Shown here one piece after another: positions 15,840 through 23,651 of a DNA stretch of 31,721 nucleotides. The stretch comes from UBA2185 sp964564625 (GTDB lineage Bacteria > Desulfobacterota > Syntrophia > Syntrophales > UBA2185). The position numbers and the translations under genes are program-made. The notes under the pieces are model-generated. The model was not told the DNA's origin and made no database searches. It was given only the letters and a program-made list of their open reading frames with translations. Position 1 is the stretch's first letter, and every line of letters begins with the position of its first letter. Where the stretch lies: contig CAZMBE010000032.1 in assembly GCA_964564625.1 (NCBI GenBank), positions 1 to 31,721 of the forward strand, read 5' to 3'.

Positions 15840-17006
15840 TTATTTAAGCAATGCCACAACTTTTTCTGCCGCTTCATAGAGACCATCAGCTACGGTGAAT
15901 TTCAAACCCGATTCCTTAAGGAGTTTTTTGCCTGCATCCACGTTTGTTCCCTGAAGTCTGATCACCATGGGCAGCTTCATATCGATGTTCTTGGCAGCCT
16001 GGATAATTCCGTTTGCGACACGGTCGCACCGCAGTATTCCACCAAAGATATTAACCAATATTGCTTTGACGTTGGGATCGGAAGTGAGAATCTTAAAAGC
16101 TTTTTCAATCTGATCTGGATTGGCTCCACCACCAACATCGAGGAAGTTGGCCGGTTCGCCACCTGCCATTTTGATAAGGTCCATAGTCGTCATGGCGAGA
16201 CCCGCGCCGTTCACCATACATGCGATATTGCCATCGAGCTTGATGTAATTTACGCCGGCATTCTTCGCAATGACTTCCAAAGGATCTTCTTCATTTTCAT
16301 CCCTAAGTTCCTTGATATCCGGATGACGGAAAAGACCATCATCATCAAAATTTATCTTTGCATCAACGGCGATGAGGTTGCCCTCTGCGGTGAGTACCAG
16401 GGGATTGATTTCTACGAGGGAAGCATCCTTATTAATGAACAGTTCATACAACCCCTTGGCGATGTTTGCGAACTGGGCGCTGAGTGACTTGTCGGTTAAT
16501 CCCAACCCATAGGCGAGCTTCCTGGCCTCAAACGGGCTGAATCCCACGGCGGGGGGAACGGCACACTTGATGATCTTTTCAGGTGTTTCTTTCGCTACTA
16601 CCTCAATTTCCATACCACCGGCTTCAGACGCCATGAAAACGACGCATTCCTTGTCACGGGCACGGTCTACCACCATACCAAGATATAGTTCTTTCTTGAT
16701 ATTGGATGTTTCTTCAACAAGGACTTTCTGTACCCTAATCCCTTCGGGGCCGGTCTGGTGGGTAACTAGCTGCATACCGAGAATTTTTTTCGCTGCTTCG
16801 TACGCTTCATCAGGGGTCTTGGCTATCTTGACTCCGCCTCCCTTTCCTCGCCCGCCGGCGTGGATCTGGGCCTTTACAATAGATGTCTTGTTCAGGGATT
16901 TGGCAATTTCTCGAGCCTTTTCAGGTGAGTCTGCAACCTCACCGTTGGGTACGGGAACATTGTATGCCCGCAAAAGACTTTTAGCCTGATATTCGTGAAT
17001 CTTCAT
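15840..17006 (-). CDS. sucC: succinyl-CoA synthetase (ADP/GDP-forming), beta subunit
   Basis: Nucleotide-binding ATP-grasp subunit partnering SucD. It has the usual 388-residue length and standard motifs: MKIHEYQAKSLLRAYNVPVP, VKAQIHAGGRGKGGGVK (nucleotide phosphate binding), LVEINPLVLTAEG, the Cys-containing CMVNGAGLAMTTMD, and LDVGGGANPDQ followed by ILVNIFGGILRCD. GGAGG precedes the ATG. It is the first gene of the minus-strand methylmalonyl-CoA operon. The 557-base gap upstream holds a candidate sigma70 promoter at 17245-17273 that would transcribe it with a leader of about 230 bases. Confidence 0.97.
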   Translation of the reverse strand: MKIHEYQAKSLLRAYNVPVPNGEVADSPEKAREIAKSLNKTSIVKAQIHAGGRGKGGGVKIAKTPDEAYEAAKKILGMQLVTHQTGPEGIRVQKVLVEETSNIKKELYLGMVVDRARDKECVVFMASEAGGMEIEVVAKETPEKIIKCAVPPAVGFSPFEARKLAYGLGLTDKSLSAQFANIAKGLYELFINKDASLVEINPLVLTAEGNLIAVDAKINFDDDGLFRHPDIKELRDENEEDPLEVIAKNAGVNYIKLDGNIACMVNGAGLAMTTMDLIKMAGGEPANFLDVGGGANPDQIEKAFKILTSDPNVKAILVNIFGGILRCDRVANGIIQAAKNIDMKLPMVIRLQGTNVDAGKKLLKESGLKFTVADGLYEAAEKVVALLK

Positions 17007-17218
17007 TATGAACCTCCAATCCTTAATTTAGTGTATAATAATTTAACTTCTTGAAATTTCTAAATAATACCCGACAAAAGGTCAGAAATCAGAGAACTGC
17101 AATTCCCATGTTGATACTCTAAACACCTTCACGGGATTTAATTTCTCTTGGGAAATCTCTGACCACTTCGAAAATTTCTACTGCCTTCCTCTATTTTATT
17201 GAAGAGTTTGATGAAAGT

Positions 17219-17481
17219 TTTGTGGACTACTTGATCAGTGGCGCTTCATATCACCCAAAAATGTTTCTGTCAACTTTTTTCTGTGATTATCTATAAATTT
17301 TTCCATGCACCATTCTTTATGGAAATTTTATGATGGTTTTGGGGGTTGGATTAATGAAAAATACCTATGCTATTAGGTACTTCGAGGGGAAATGTATGGC
17401 GCCGAAGCTGGTTTTACATCATCGTTCAGGTATCTGAATCCACCAAGCATTGACCGTGTTTTCAGAAAAGTGGTCCACAAA
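17219..17481. repeat. 263-bp segment bounded by 14-bp inverted repeats (candidate MITE / IS remnant)
   Basis: TTTGTGGACTACTT (17219-17232) and AAGTGGTCCACAAA (17468-17481) are inverted copies matching at 13 of 14 positions. The interior has no convincing ORF and includes a small hairpin (TACCTA 17362-17367 with TAGGTA 17374-17379). The arrangement resembles a non-autonomous element or the fused ends of a decayed insertion sequence, but no target-site duplication is obvious. An alternative is a pair of operator half-sites. Confidence 0.4.
17245..17273 (-). promoter_or_regulatory. predicted sigma70 promoter of the sucC-sucD-mce operon
   Basis: On the minus strand, a perfect TTGACA (17268-17273) and TATGAA (17245-17250) are separated by exactly 17 bp. 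Transcription would begin near 17238 and run into sucC. This is the best promoter match in the long gap, and it lies just inside the left inverted repeat of the 263-bp segment. Confidence 0.55.
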
Positions 17482-17487
17482 CGCACC

Positions 17488-17533
17488 TGAGACCTTTAAA
17501 TAACGGTATGTTACTCGCTACTTAAAGGTCTCA
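17488..17533. other. strong stem-loop downstream of the ABM-protein gene
   Basis: TGAGACCTTTAA (17488-17499) pairs perfectly with TTAAAGGTCTCA (17522-17533), giving a 12-bp stem with a 22-base loop; inside the loop TAAC/GTTA can pair again. No T-run follows on the minus strand, so it is an imperfect terminator candidate for the gene ending at 17564. It abuts the inverted-repeat segment. Confidence 0.55.
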
Positions 17534-17563
17534 GCAATAGACACGATCATTGTTTATATTTCA

Positions 17564-17854
17564 TTACGGACGGTATTCATACACCTCATATTCTGTTTTT
17601 GCACCTAGCAACGCGTCAATCTGGTTCTGAATCACAGCTCTTTCTTGACTTCCCAGCCACGCTTTCCATGCATTCACGCTGTCCCATGTACTGATAACAA
17701 GATACTGATCCGGATTCTCCACGCTCTTTAAAGATTCCCCTGTTACATAACCAGGTTGTTTCACACTAATTGCCCTGAGCTGCATGACAAGATCCTTCAA
17801 TTTCGCTGCCTTGTCCGCGGATACCTTCCTCTTAATCAGAATTTTGACAGTCAT
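17564..17854 (-). CDS. ABM-domain (antibiotic biosynthesis monooxygenase-like) protein
   Basis: A 96-residue protein with the dimeric alpha+beta barrel pattern of the ABM family: a first strand (MTVKILIKRKV), a helix (ADKAAKLKDLVMQLRAISVKQ), PGYVTGESL, then QYLVISTWDSVNAWKAWLGSQ. The family includes cofactor-free monooxygenases and haem-degrading enzymes, but many members are uncharacterised; no residue here decides the reaction. GGAGGTGACAAA precedes the ATG, an excellent ribosome binding site. It has its own promoter (17928-17957) and appears monocistronic. In an anaerobe an oxygenase role is doubtful, so treat the name as a fold description. Confidence 0.8.
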   Translation of the reverse strand: MTVKILIKRKVSADKAAKLKDLVMQLRAISVKQPGYVTGESLKSVENPDQYLVISTWDSVNAWKAWLGSQERAVIQNQIDALLGAKTEYEVYEYRP

Positions 17855-17927
17855 TTTGTCACCTCCGGGATAATTGGATTCTCAGTTTTTATTGTTGAAT
17901 TCTCTCGCCTACAATGCCTTTTGTTTA

Positions 17928-17957
17928 TTTATACAACTCACCCCCTAATACTGTCAA
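17928..17957 (-). promoter_or_regulatory. predicted sigma70 promoter of the ABM-protein gene
   Basis: On the minus strand, TTGACA (17952-17957) and TATAAA (17928-17933) are spaced by 18 bp, about 70-80 bases upstream of the ATG at 17854. Both hexamers are near consensus. Confidence 0.6.
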
Positions 17958-18073
17958 GGCTTTTATACTAAAATTTATGGAATGAAGCATAGACTGCCGG
18001 TAAAATGTAGTACAAAAACAAAATAATCAGTGATAGTAATCAACAATATTCGGGAAAACCGCCGGAGGATCAT

Positions 18074-19513
18074 ATGAGAAAAAGCATTATTCTGGGACTG
18101 GCCGCATGGATTTTGACTATGGCCTCAATGGTGCATGCCTCGGACAGCATTACATGGCGTAAGATTCAGCACAAAGGCTTTACGTTGGAACACGAGCAGG
18201 ATGAGGCCGATATTGCCAAGCAGGTAATACCGGAAATCGCCAAACGTTTCACATCATATGACCCGGGAAATGTGAAAAAAGAGCTGGACATAGTGAAAAA
18301 TAGAAGGAGCGAGATTCTTGCCTTTATCGCTTCCGAAATCGGAATGGACAAGCCCGGTGTGCAAATGAGCTTGATATATGATAAATTCAGTAGAATTTTC
18401 CCTGTTTTTGTAAATTCCCTTGAAAAGGCTCGTGAATTTCGTTTATGGAACCGGGAACGGCTGAAGTCAATTTTAGCGTCCGGAGAGAAAGTCCCTGGTT
18501 TCAGCTATTCCGCAATAACTGATGAAATGCTTTTTAATATCAGTACGACAGATCCTCGCGTACCACCGTTCACAGGGCCGTTGCCTCTTGTTGTAAACAG
18601 GACCAGTGGAGAGATAATGTCCCAGGTTACGGAACAGATCCATACATATGAGAGTGCGATAAAAAACATACCCGGCGCCGGTGTCATCTGCCATGAAGTT
18701 GCAGAAATAGGCATTTCGGTGGATATCGGCATGGCAGGCCCGTTTCGACGGTGGCTGTGTGAGGGCGCTGCGAATCACATTGCTATAAAGACACTGGAGA
18801 AATTCATCAGCAAGAAAGCTGCCCGTAGCTATGCGGCCGAATTCAATACGAAACAATTCAGGAAGACGAAAACCCGCGTGGATCTAGCGGCCTGGCGGGC
18901 TATGGAATGGGACGTAATAACCCCTCCCTGGGTAGAGCAGGATACTATCCGGGACTATTATACCCATGCGACAAAAGCCTTTGAGAATTACATTGCGAGC
19001 GCGGGACCTGCCATGATTCCGGAATTGTTTAAAAGAATAGCCGCGAGTAATGACAAAACAGATGCCGGCATGTATGCAGCCCTGTACAAAGTAACCGGGA
19101 AAGATATTCGCACCCTCTTGGAAACGGAATACCCTCCTGCAAAAAGCCCGTTCAGAGGTTTTGCCGCCCAACTCCTGTCTGTCCGACCAATCATAAAAAA
19201 AGAAGACGGGTCATGGGGGGTGATGGAAGCATCTGATGTTATTCCTTTCAGCAGGGATACCACGCGGGGCTTCACGCTGATAATGACTTATGCTACGCTC
19301 GGTCAGCCTGTGGAACTGAAGGTTGAGTTTATGGGACAGGGCATGAAGGCGCCTGATCGTTTTTCCCGGATGTTGGTCAACATAACTGATACGATAGCGG
19401 TAGACAGGATATTCGGAGAAGGCGATCTGAAACCTGGTCCGGCTGTGATCACAGTTTTCATCAATGGCGCGGTATTGCAGACAAGAAGATTGCAGATCAG
19501 GGAAGAAGGATAA
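18074..19513 (+). CDS. exported peptidase-like protein with HEVAE in place of HExxH
   Basis: A 479-residue protein with a clear signal peptide (MRKSIILGLAAWILTMASMVHA, cleavage about residue 22), so periplasmic or secreted. The centre resembles gluzincin (peptidase MA-like) metalloproteases: VICHEVAEIG at 204-213 and, 19 residues after Glu211, WLCEGAANHIA with Glu230 in the place of the third zinc ligand. The second zinc histidine is replaced by Glu (H207-E208-V-A-E211), so activity is uncertain. The C-terminal 110 residues look like a separate beta-rich domain. GGAGG precedes the ATG. It stands alone between the ABM gene (divergent) and fumA. I do not recognise a named family; peptidase ancestry is inferred from these two motifs. 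Confidence 0.65.
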   Translation: MRKSIILGLAAWILTMASMVHASDSITWRKIQHKGFTLEHEQDEADIAKQVIPEIAKRFTSYDPGNVKKELDIVKNRRSEILAFIASEIGMDKPGVQMSLIYDKFSRIFPVFVNSLEKAREFRLWNRERLKSILASGEKVPGFSYSAITDEMLFNISTTDPRVPPFTGPLPLVVNRTSGEIMSQVTEQIHTYESAIKNIPGAGVICHEVAEIGISVDIGMAGPFRRWLCEGAANHIAIKTLEKFISKKAARSYAAEFNTKQFRKTKTRVDLAAWRAMEWDVITPPWVEQDTIRDYYTHATKAFENYIASAGPAMIPELFKRIAASNDKTDAGMYAALYKVTGKDIRTLLETEYPPAKSPFRGFAAQLLSVRPIIKKEDGSWGVMEASDVIPFSRDTTRGFTLIMTYATLGQPVELKVEFMGQGMKAPDRFSRMLVNITDTIAVDRIFGEGDLKPGPAVITVFINGAVLQTRRLQIREEG

Positions 19514-19662
19514 TAGTAGAAGGGAGCCCACGGGGACACTTTTTTAATTGCAGCATGTTTTCATTTCATAGGGGTATTCCCGAAAAATAGTGGAGTGTTC
19601 TTTATTACTGACATAGGCGGCAAGGAAATATCCTTTGCTCTTCATGATTTGCCAGTTTTTCC

Positions 19663-19692
19663 TTGACACACGGCGTTCTTTTTGCTTACACT
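19663..19692 (+). promoter_or_regulatory. predicted sigma70 promoter of fumA
   Basis: TTGACA (19663-19668) and TACACT (19687-19692) are spaced by 18 bp, giving a start near 19699 and a leader of about 80 bases before ATG 19781. The -35 is perfect, the -10 is 4/6. Confidence 0.5.
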
Positions 19693-19780
19693 CGCCCCCA
19701 CAGAAAACCGGCACAGGGAAAGATTTTACAATAGATACGTTTCGTTTCCCCCGAAGTCGGCAATGAAAGGAGAATATTTT

Positions 19781-21400
19781 ATGGCTACACCCGAATTCAA
19801 GTACCAGGATCCGTTCCCCCTCGGACCCGACAGCACCAAGTACCGCCTCCTCACCAAGGACGGCGTATCGGTCGCTACTTTCGAAGGGAAGGAAATATTG
19901 AAAGTCAATCCGGACGCTCTTACCAACCTCGCCAACCAGGCCATGCGGGATGTGTCGTTCCTCCTGCGCCCCGAGCATAACGAGATGGTCGCCAAGATCC
20001 TCACCGACCCGCAGTCATCCATGAACGAAAAGGGCGTTGCCATCGCCATGCTGCGTAACGCCGAAGTCGCCGCCAAATTTGTACTTCCCATCTGCCAGGA
20101 CACAGGCACCGCCACCATCGTCGGAAAGAAAGGGCAGCAGGTCTGGACCGGCGTGAAGGACGAAGAGTATTTATCCAAAGGAGTCTACAAGACTTACACC
20201 GAGGAAAACCTCCGCTATTCCCAGACCGTGGCGCTCGATATGTATAAGGAGGCCAATACGGGCACTAACATGCCTGCCCAGATTGACATTTACGCTACCG
20301 AAGGGATGGAGTACAAATTCCTCTTCGTCGCCAAGGGCGGCGGTTCGGCAAATAAAACCATGCTTTACCAGGAGACAAAGGCACTTCTTACCCCGGCAAA
20401 TCTCGTAAAGTTCCTGACGGAAAAGATGAAGTCTCTCGGCACCGCGGCCTGCCCGCCTTACCACATCGCTTTCGTTATCGGTGGAACAAGCGCCGAAGGA
20501 TGTCTGAAGACAGTGAAGCTTGCTTCGACCAAGTACTATGACAGCCTCCCAACCAAAGGGAACGAGCAGGGCCAGGCCTTCCGAGATGTGGAACTGGAAA
20601 AGACATTGACAGAAGCGGCTCAGAAACTTGGAATCGGCGCCCAGTTCGGCGGGAAGTACTTAGCCCACGACATCCGCGTGGTTCGTCTGCCCCGTCATGG
20701 CGCTTCCTGCCCGGTGGGAATGGGAGTTTCCTGTTCCGCCGACCGCAATATTAAAGCAAAGATCAACAAAGACGGCATCTGGATTGAGGAACTCGATCAC
20801 AACCCGGGTCGTCTTATTCCCGAAAAATATCGCGGCAAACATGGCGGTGGCGTGAAGATCGATCTCAACAAGCCGATGAAAGAAGTTCTGGCTGAGCTGA
20901 CCAAGTACCCTGTCTCTACAATGCTCATGCTCAACGGCACAATCGTCGTCGGCCGAGATATCGCCCACGCCAAGTTCAAGGAGATCATCGACTCCGGTAA
21001 GCCGGTCCCCGAATATCTCCTCAAACACCCAATCTATTATGCAGGACCGGCCAAACAGCCGAAAGATAAGCCATCCGGATCATTCGGCCCGACAACAGCC
21101 GGCCGTATGGACTCATACGTCGATCTCCTCCAGTCCAAGGGTGCCGCGCTCATAATGATCGCCAAAGGGAACCGGAGCCAGCAGGTGACGGACGCCTGCA
21201 AGAAGCACGGCGGTTTCTACCTCGGTTCCATCGGCGGCCCGGCGGCGCTTCTGGCTGAGGAGAACATCAAGAAGGTTGAGTGCATTGACTTCCCCGAACT
21301 CGGCATGGAGGCGGTCTGGAAGATTGAAGTTGTTGATTTCCCGGCGTTTATCCTTGTTGATGACAAGGGAAATGACTTTTACAAACAGTTAGGTTGCTAA
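19781..21400 (+). CDS. fumA: fumarate hydratase, class I ([4Fe-4S], single chain)
   Basis: Hydrates fumarate to malate, bridging the SDH complex and MDH encoded on the other strand. Both alpha and beta domains are in one 539-residue chain, the E. coli FumA/FumB layout. The three cluster cysteines fall at Cys105 (PICQDTGT), Cys224 (AACPPYHIA) and Cys318 (GVSCSADRN), the same numbers as in E. coli FumA. The C-terminal half has GPTTAGRMD and GSIGGPAALLAEENI. ATG 19781 is chosen because GGAG lies 8 bases upstream; the in-frame extension to 19682 is not family-like and covers the promoter. A terminator follows. The oxygen-sensitive cluster fits an anaerobe. Confidence 0.97.
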   Translation: MATPEFKYQDPFPLGPDSTKYRLLTKDGVSVATFEGKEILKVNPDALTNLANQAMRDVSFLLRPEHNEMVAKILTDPQSSMNEKGVAIAMLRNAEVAAKFVLPICQDTGTATIVGKKGQQVWTGVKDEEYLSKGVYKTYTEENLRYSQTVALDMYKEANTGTNMPAQIDIYATEGMEYKFLFVAKGGGSANKTMLYQETKALLTPANLVKFLTEKMKSLGTAACPPYHIAFVIGGTSAEGCLKTVKLASTKYYDSLPTKGNEQGQAFRDVELEKTLTEAAQKLGIGAQFGGKYLAHDIRVVRLPRHGASCPVGMGVSCSADRNIKAKINKDGIWIEELDHNPGRLIPEKYRGKHGGGVKIDLNKPMKEVLAELTKYPVSTMLMLNGTIVVGRDIAHAKFKEIIDSGKPVPEYLLKHPIYYAGPAKQPKDKPSGSFGPTTAGRMDSYVDLLQSKGAALIMIAKGNRSQQVTDACKKHGGFYLGSIGGPAALLAEENIKKVECIDFPELGMEAVWKIEVVDFPAFILVDDKGNDFYKQLGC

Positions 21401-21412
21401 TCTGAAAAACGT

Positions 21413-21448
21413 ATCCCTCGGCTGCGGATGTGGCCGGGGGATTTTTTT
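21413..21448 (+). terminator. Rho-independent terminator of fumA
   Basis: ATCCCTCGGC (21413-21422) pairs with GCCGGGGGAT (21433-21442), a 10-bp stem with one G-T wobble. It is followed by a run of seven Ts ending at 21448, 13 bases after the fumA stop. Confidence 0.9.
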
Positions 21449-21539
21449 GGTTTCGATTCGACTTTCTCAGCCAATGATGTGAAATAGTAAAAGAGCAATC
21501 TCAGGTTAATCAGGTGATCCGCAGCGTGGTAATCTCTAG

Positions 21540-22490
21540 TTACCAGCTACCGGAAGCGCCGCCGCCACCCGATGAGCCGCCCCCTCCTGAAAAGCCGGAA
21601 CCGCCTGAACTCCAGGAACCTCCTGAGCTGCCTGATGAAACCGTGAACCCTCCGATGGTGGCATGCCCCTTGGTATTAAGATCATTCTGTGCCTTAATGT
21701 ACCATCCTGTATTCTTAAGCACGAGCTTGGCAACCGGAAATAATATCAAGTAGGTTACAAGACAGTACAGCGCGCCGGTAGTACCCACGACCATAATAGG
21801 GAACATGGCCCAAAAAGGGATAAGGAAAAAGTAGAGGAACCACCCTACACCAGGCGTAAGGATGCCGATCACGGTAAACAATCCGATGATACCAAAGATA
21901 AAAGCGCCCAGGAGAATTCGCTCGGTAATCGAAAGATCAGGTCCGCTTATCTGTAAATTGGATGATATTGTATCCTTGCCGGCTGTATTGCTTTCCAGGT
22001 CAGTCAACTTGCCCCCCTCGAGCACTTCGATTATGGCTTTGACACCGGACTGGATGCCGACATTGTAATTTCCTTCCTTGAATTGCGGTGTCATGATATT
22101 GCGAATGATACTGCCGGCTAAACCGTCGGGGAGCGTCCCTTCGAGTCCATAACCCACTTCGATACGCATACGCCGGTCATTCGGTGCAACGACAACTAAA
22201 ATTCCATTGTCTTTGCCTTTTTGACCGAGCTTCCATGAGTTGAAAACGGCGACAGCATATTCCTCAATACCTTCGCCCTCGAGTGAGGGAATTGTAAGGA
22301 CAGCAATCTGGTTGCCCGTTTTTTGCTCGTGCGCCTTGAGGCTTTCAGAAATTGTTCTGCGCGTATCCGCGGAAAGGATTTCTGCGTTGTCGGTTACACG
22401 ACCGGTGAGGAATGGAATATCCACTCCAAAGGAGACAGCCGCTACGAGAAGTATTGCTGCTATGAGCACGAGACACAGTGACCGTTTCAT
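21540..22490 (-). CDS. TPM-domain membrane protein (YgcG family) with Gly/Ser-rich tail
   Basis: A 316-residue protein. The signal/anchor MKRSLCLVLIAAILLVAAVSF is followed by a TPM (Psb32/YgcG-type) domain at about 25-160, with VTDNAEILSADTRRTISESL, TGNQIAVLTIPSL, DNGILVVVAPNDRRMRIEVGYGLEG and DGLAGSIIRNIMTPQFKEG. Two transmembrane helices follow at about 190-250. The C-terminus is SGGSWSSGGSGFSGGGGSS-type repeats, typical of this family. The domain is probably extracytoplasmic. Its start overlaps the stop of the upstream TPM gene (ATGA at 22487-22490), and GAGGAGAAAGG precedes it, so the two are translationally coupled. The family often accompanies LemA, which is absent here. Biochemical role is unclear. 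Confidence 0.9.
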   Translation of the reverse strand: MKRSLCLVLIAAILLVAAVSFGVDIPFLTGRVTDNAEILSADTRRTISESLKAHEQKTGNQIAVLTIPSLEGEGIEEYAVAVFNSWKLGQKGKDNGILVVVAPNDRRMRIEVGYGLEGTLPDGLAGSIIRNIMTPQFKEGNYNVGIQSGVKAIIEVLEGGKLTDLESNTAGKDTISSNLQISGPDLSITERILLGAFIFGIIGLFTVIGILTPGVGWFLYFFLIPFWAMFPIMVVGTTGALYCLVTYLILFPVAKLVLKNTGWYIKAQNDLNTKGHATIGGFTVSSGSSGGSWSSGGSGFSGGGGSSGGGGASGSW

Positions 22491-23137
22491 GAGCCTTTCT
22501 CCTCGATGATTTCTTCAGGAAGTTCATTGTCTCCGGGTATGCCGGTCGCCGTGACGGCCAGAACCTGCTCAAGCCTCTCCAGACCTTCATTCAAGGCACA
22601 GGAAACCAAGCCTGATACAAGAGACGGCGACATAAGAGAAATGATTTCCTGCATGACTTCCCGACTGAGGCGTTTGCTGATTCCCGTGTCGGGAAGAATT
22701 ATGACCTGCCGCTCGAAGAGGCTCACGAGCAGTAAGATGCCTGACCGCTTGCTGGTGGAAAACAACTGGCGAGAGAGAAAGAGAGACTCGGCGTATTGGC
22801 GCACCTCCACTTCCCTGCGATGATCGGCAAGGAAAAGCCGCGCAAACCATGGCAGATAGACCGCCATAAGGGCGCAGAGGGCGCCCGCCGCGAGTGTCAT
22901 GACAAGGGCAAGCAACACCGTGGTTTGTGAAGACCATTCAGACCAAAGAACATGCAGAAAAAAGACTGAAAGGCTGGCAACGGACACTGCCAAAGCGAAG
23001 GCTTTCCAGGGAAGCTCTGAGTAACAATCACTGCGTTCGATAACCGCAAGCACAATTTGAGCACCCGTGCGCTTTTCCACCTCCACTATGCGTTGATCTA
23101 AATGGCTGCGTTCCTGATCATTTAGGATTTGACTCAT
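22487..23137 (-). CDS. TPM-domain membrane protein, second type
   Basis: A 216-residue protein with the TPM fold interrupted by two transmembrane helices. The N-terminal part is ERSHLDQRIVEVEKRTGAQIVLAVIERS, helices lie at about 45-62 and 72-97, and the cytoplasmic-looking remainder includes RSGILLLVSLFERQVIILPDTGI. This form typically pairs with the YgcG-type protein, as here by a 4-base overlap. No convincing Shine-Dalgarno is visible before ATG 23137, but the family alignment begins at this point. It is the first gene of the two-gene unit. Function is unknown; an envelope stress or assembly role is only inferred from the family's membrane location. Confidence 0.85.
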   Translation of the reverse strand: MSQILNDQERSHLDQRIVEVEKRTGAQIVLAVIERSDCYSELPWKAFALAVSVASLSVFFLHVLWSEWSSQTTVLLALVMTLAAGALCALMAVYLPWFARLFLADHRREVEVRQYAESLFLSRQLFSTSKRSGILLLVSLFERQVIILPDTGISKRLSREVMQEIISLMSPSLVSGLVSCALNEGLERLEQVLAVTATGIPGDNELPEEIIEEKGS

Positions 23138-23651
23138 ATGGCTGTAAGACCGGGCTTGTTTGTATCTCGATTCATCATTCTACCCGGGATTCCTCTTCTG
23201 AAGCTCATGGTTGCTATCATCGTTTTATTTCGATAAGAACTTCTTTTTTCGTGGAGGGAGTATAAGAAAAGGGCCTTTTTGTGTCAATGGAATAGTGACC
23301 AAAAAAAATGGGGTTGTGTCAATGATCGTCTCAAGGATGTGATTATTACGCATTGAAGTTTTGTCTTCATGCGAAAACGGCAGGTCTATTGATTTGAGAA
23401 GGTTCGCCATGGAGGTTATCTTTTTCATTTATCCCTTATTCCTGATGATAGATTGAATTATTGCATTTTCATTGAGGCTAACGATATGTGGACTTCCTCT
23501 TAAGGAGACCACTTGCTTCTCAGGTTAAACCAATAGTGAATATTCACGAAAGAGTCTAATATGTTTAAAATAATTAAATAACCGACACCCCTGGATTGAT
23601 TATCCGTATCGTATCATGTATGGTTAATTATTATAAAAAGGATGTCCCTCT
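23138..23651. other. 514-bp divergent intergenic region (TPM pair / NCS2 permease)
   Basis: This gap separates the minus-strand TPM pair from the plus-strand permease. It contains a perfect 12-bp palindrome GTGAATATTCAC at 23536-23547 and a candidate permease promoter further down. A 67-codon minus-strand ORF (23225-23428) has a fair AAGGG upstream but no recognisable features, so it is not called. No riboswitch fold was recognised. Confidence 0.5.
23596..23624 (+). promoter_or_regulatory. predicted sigma70 promoter of the NCS2 permease
   Basis: TTGATT (23596-23601), a 17-bp spacer and TATGGT (23619-23624) would start transcription near 23631, about 20 bases before the ATG. Both hexamers match consensus at 4/6. 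Confidence 0.4.

Noticed and set aside
19682..19780. 33-residue N-terminal extension of fumA
   Set aside because: It covers the predicted promoter, lacks family similarity, and the ATG at 19781 has a good GGAG site and gives E. coli-like cysteine numbering.
23225..23428. 67-codon minus-strand ORF in the TPM/permease gap
   Set aside because: It has a fair AAGGG upstream but no family features, and its C-terminus runs through A/T-rich noncoding-looking sequence; not enough to call a gene.
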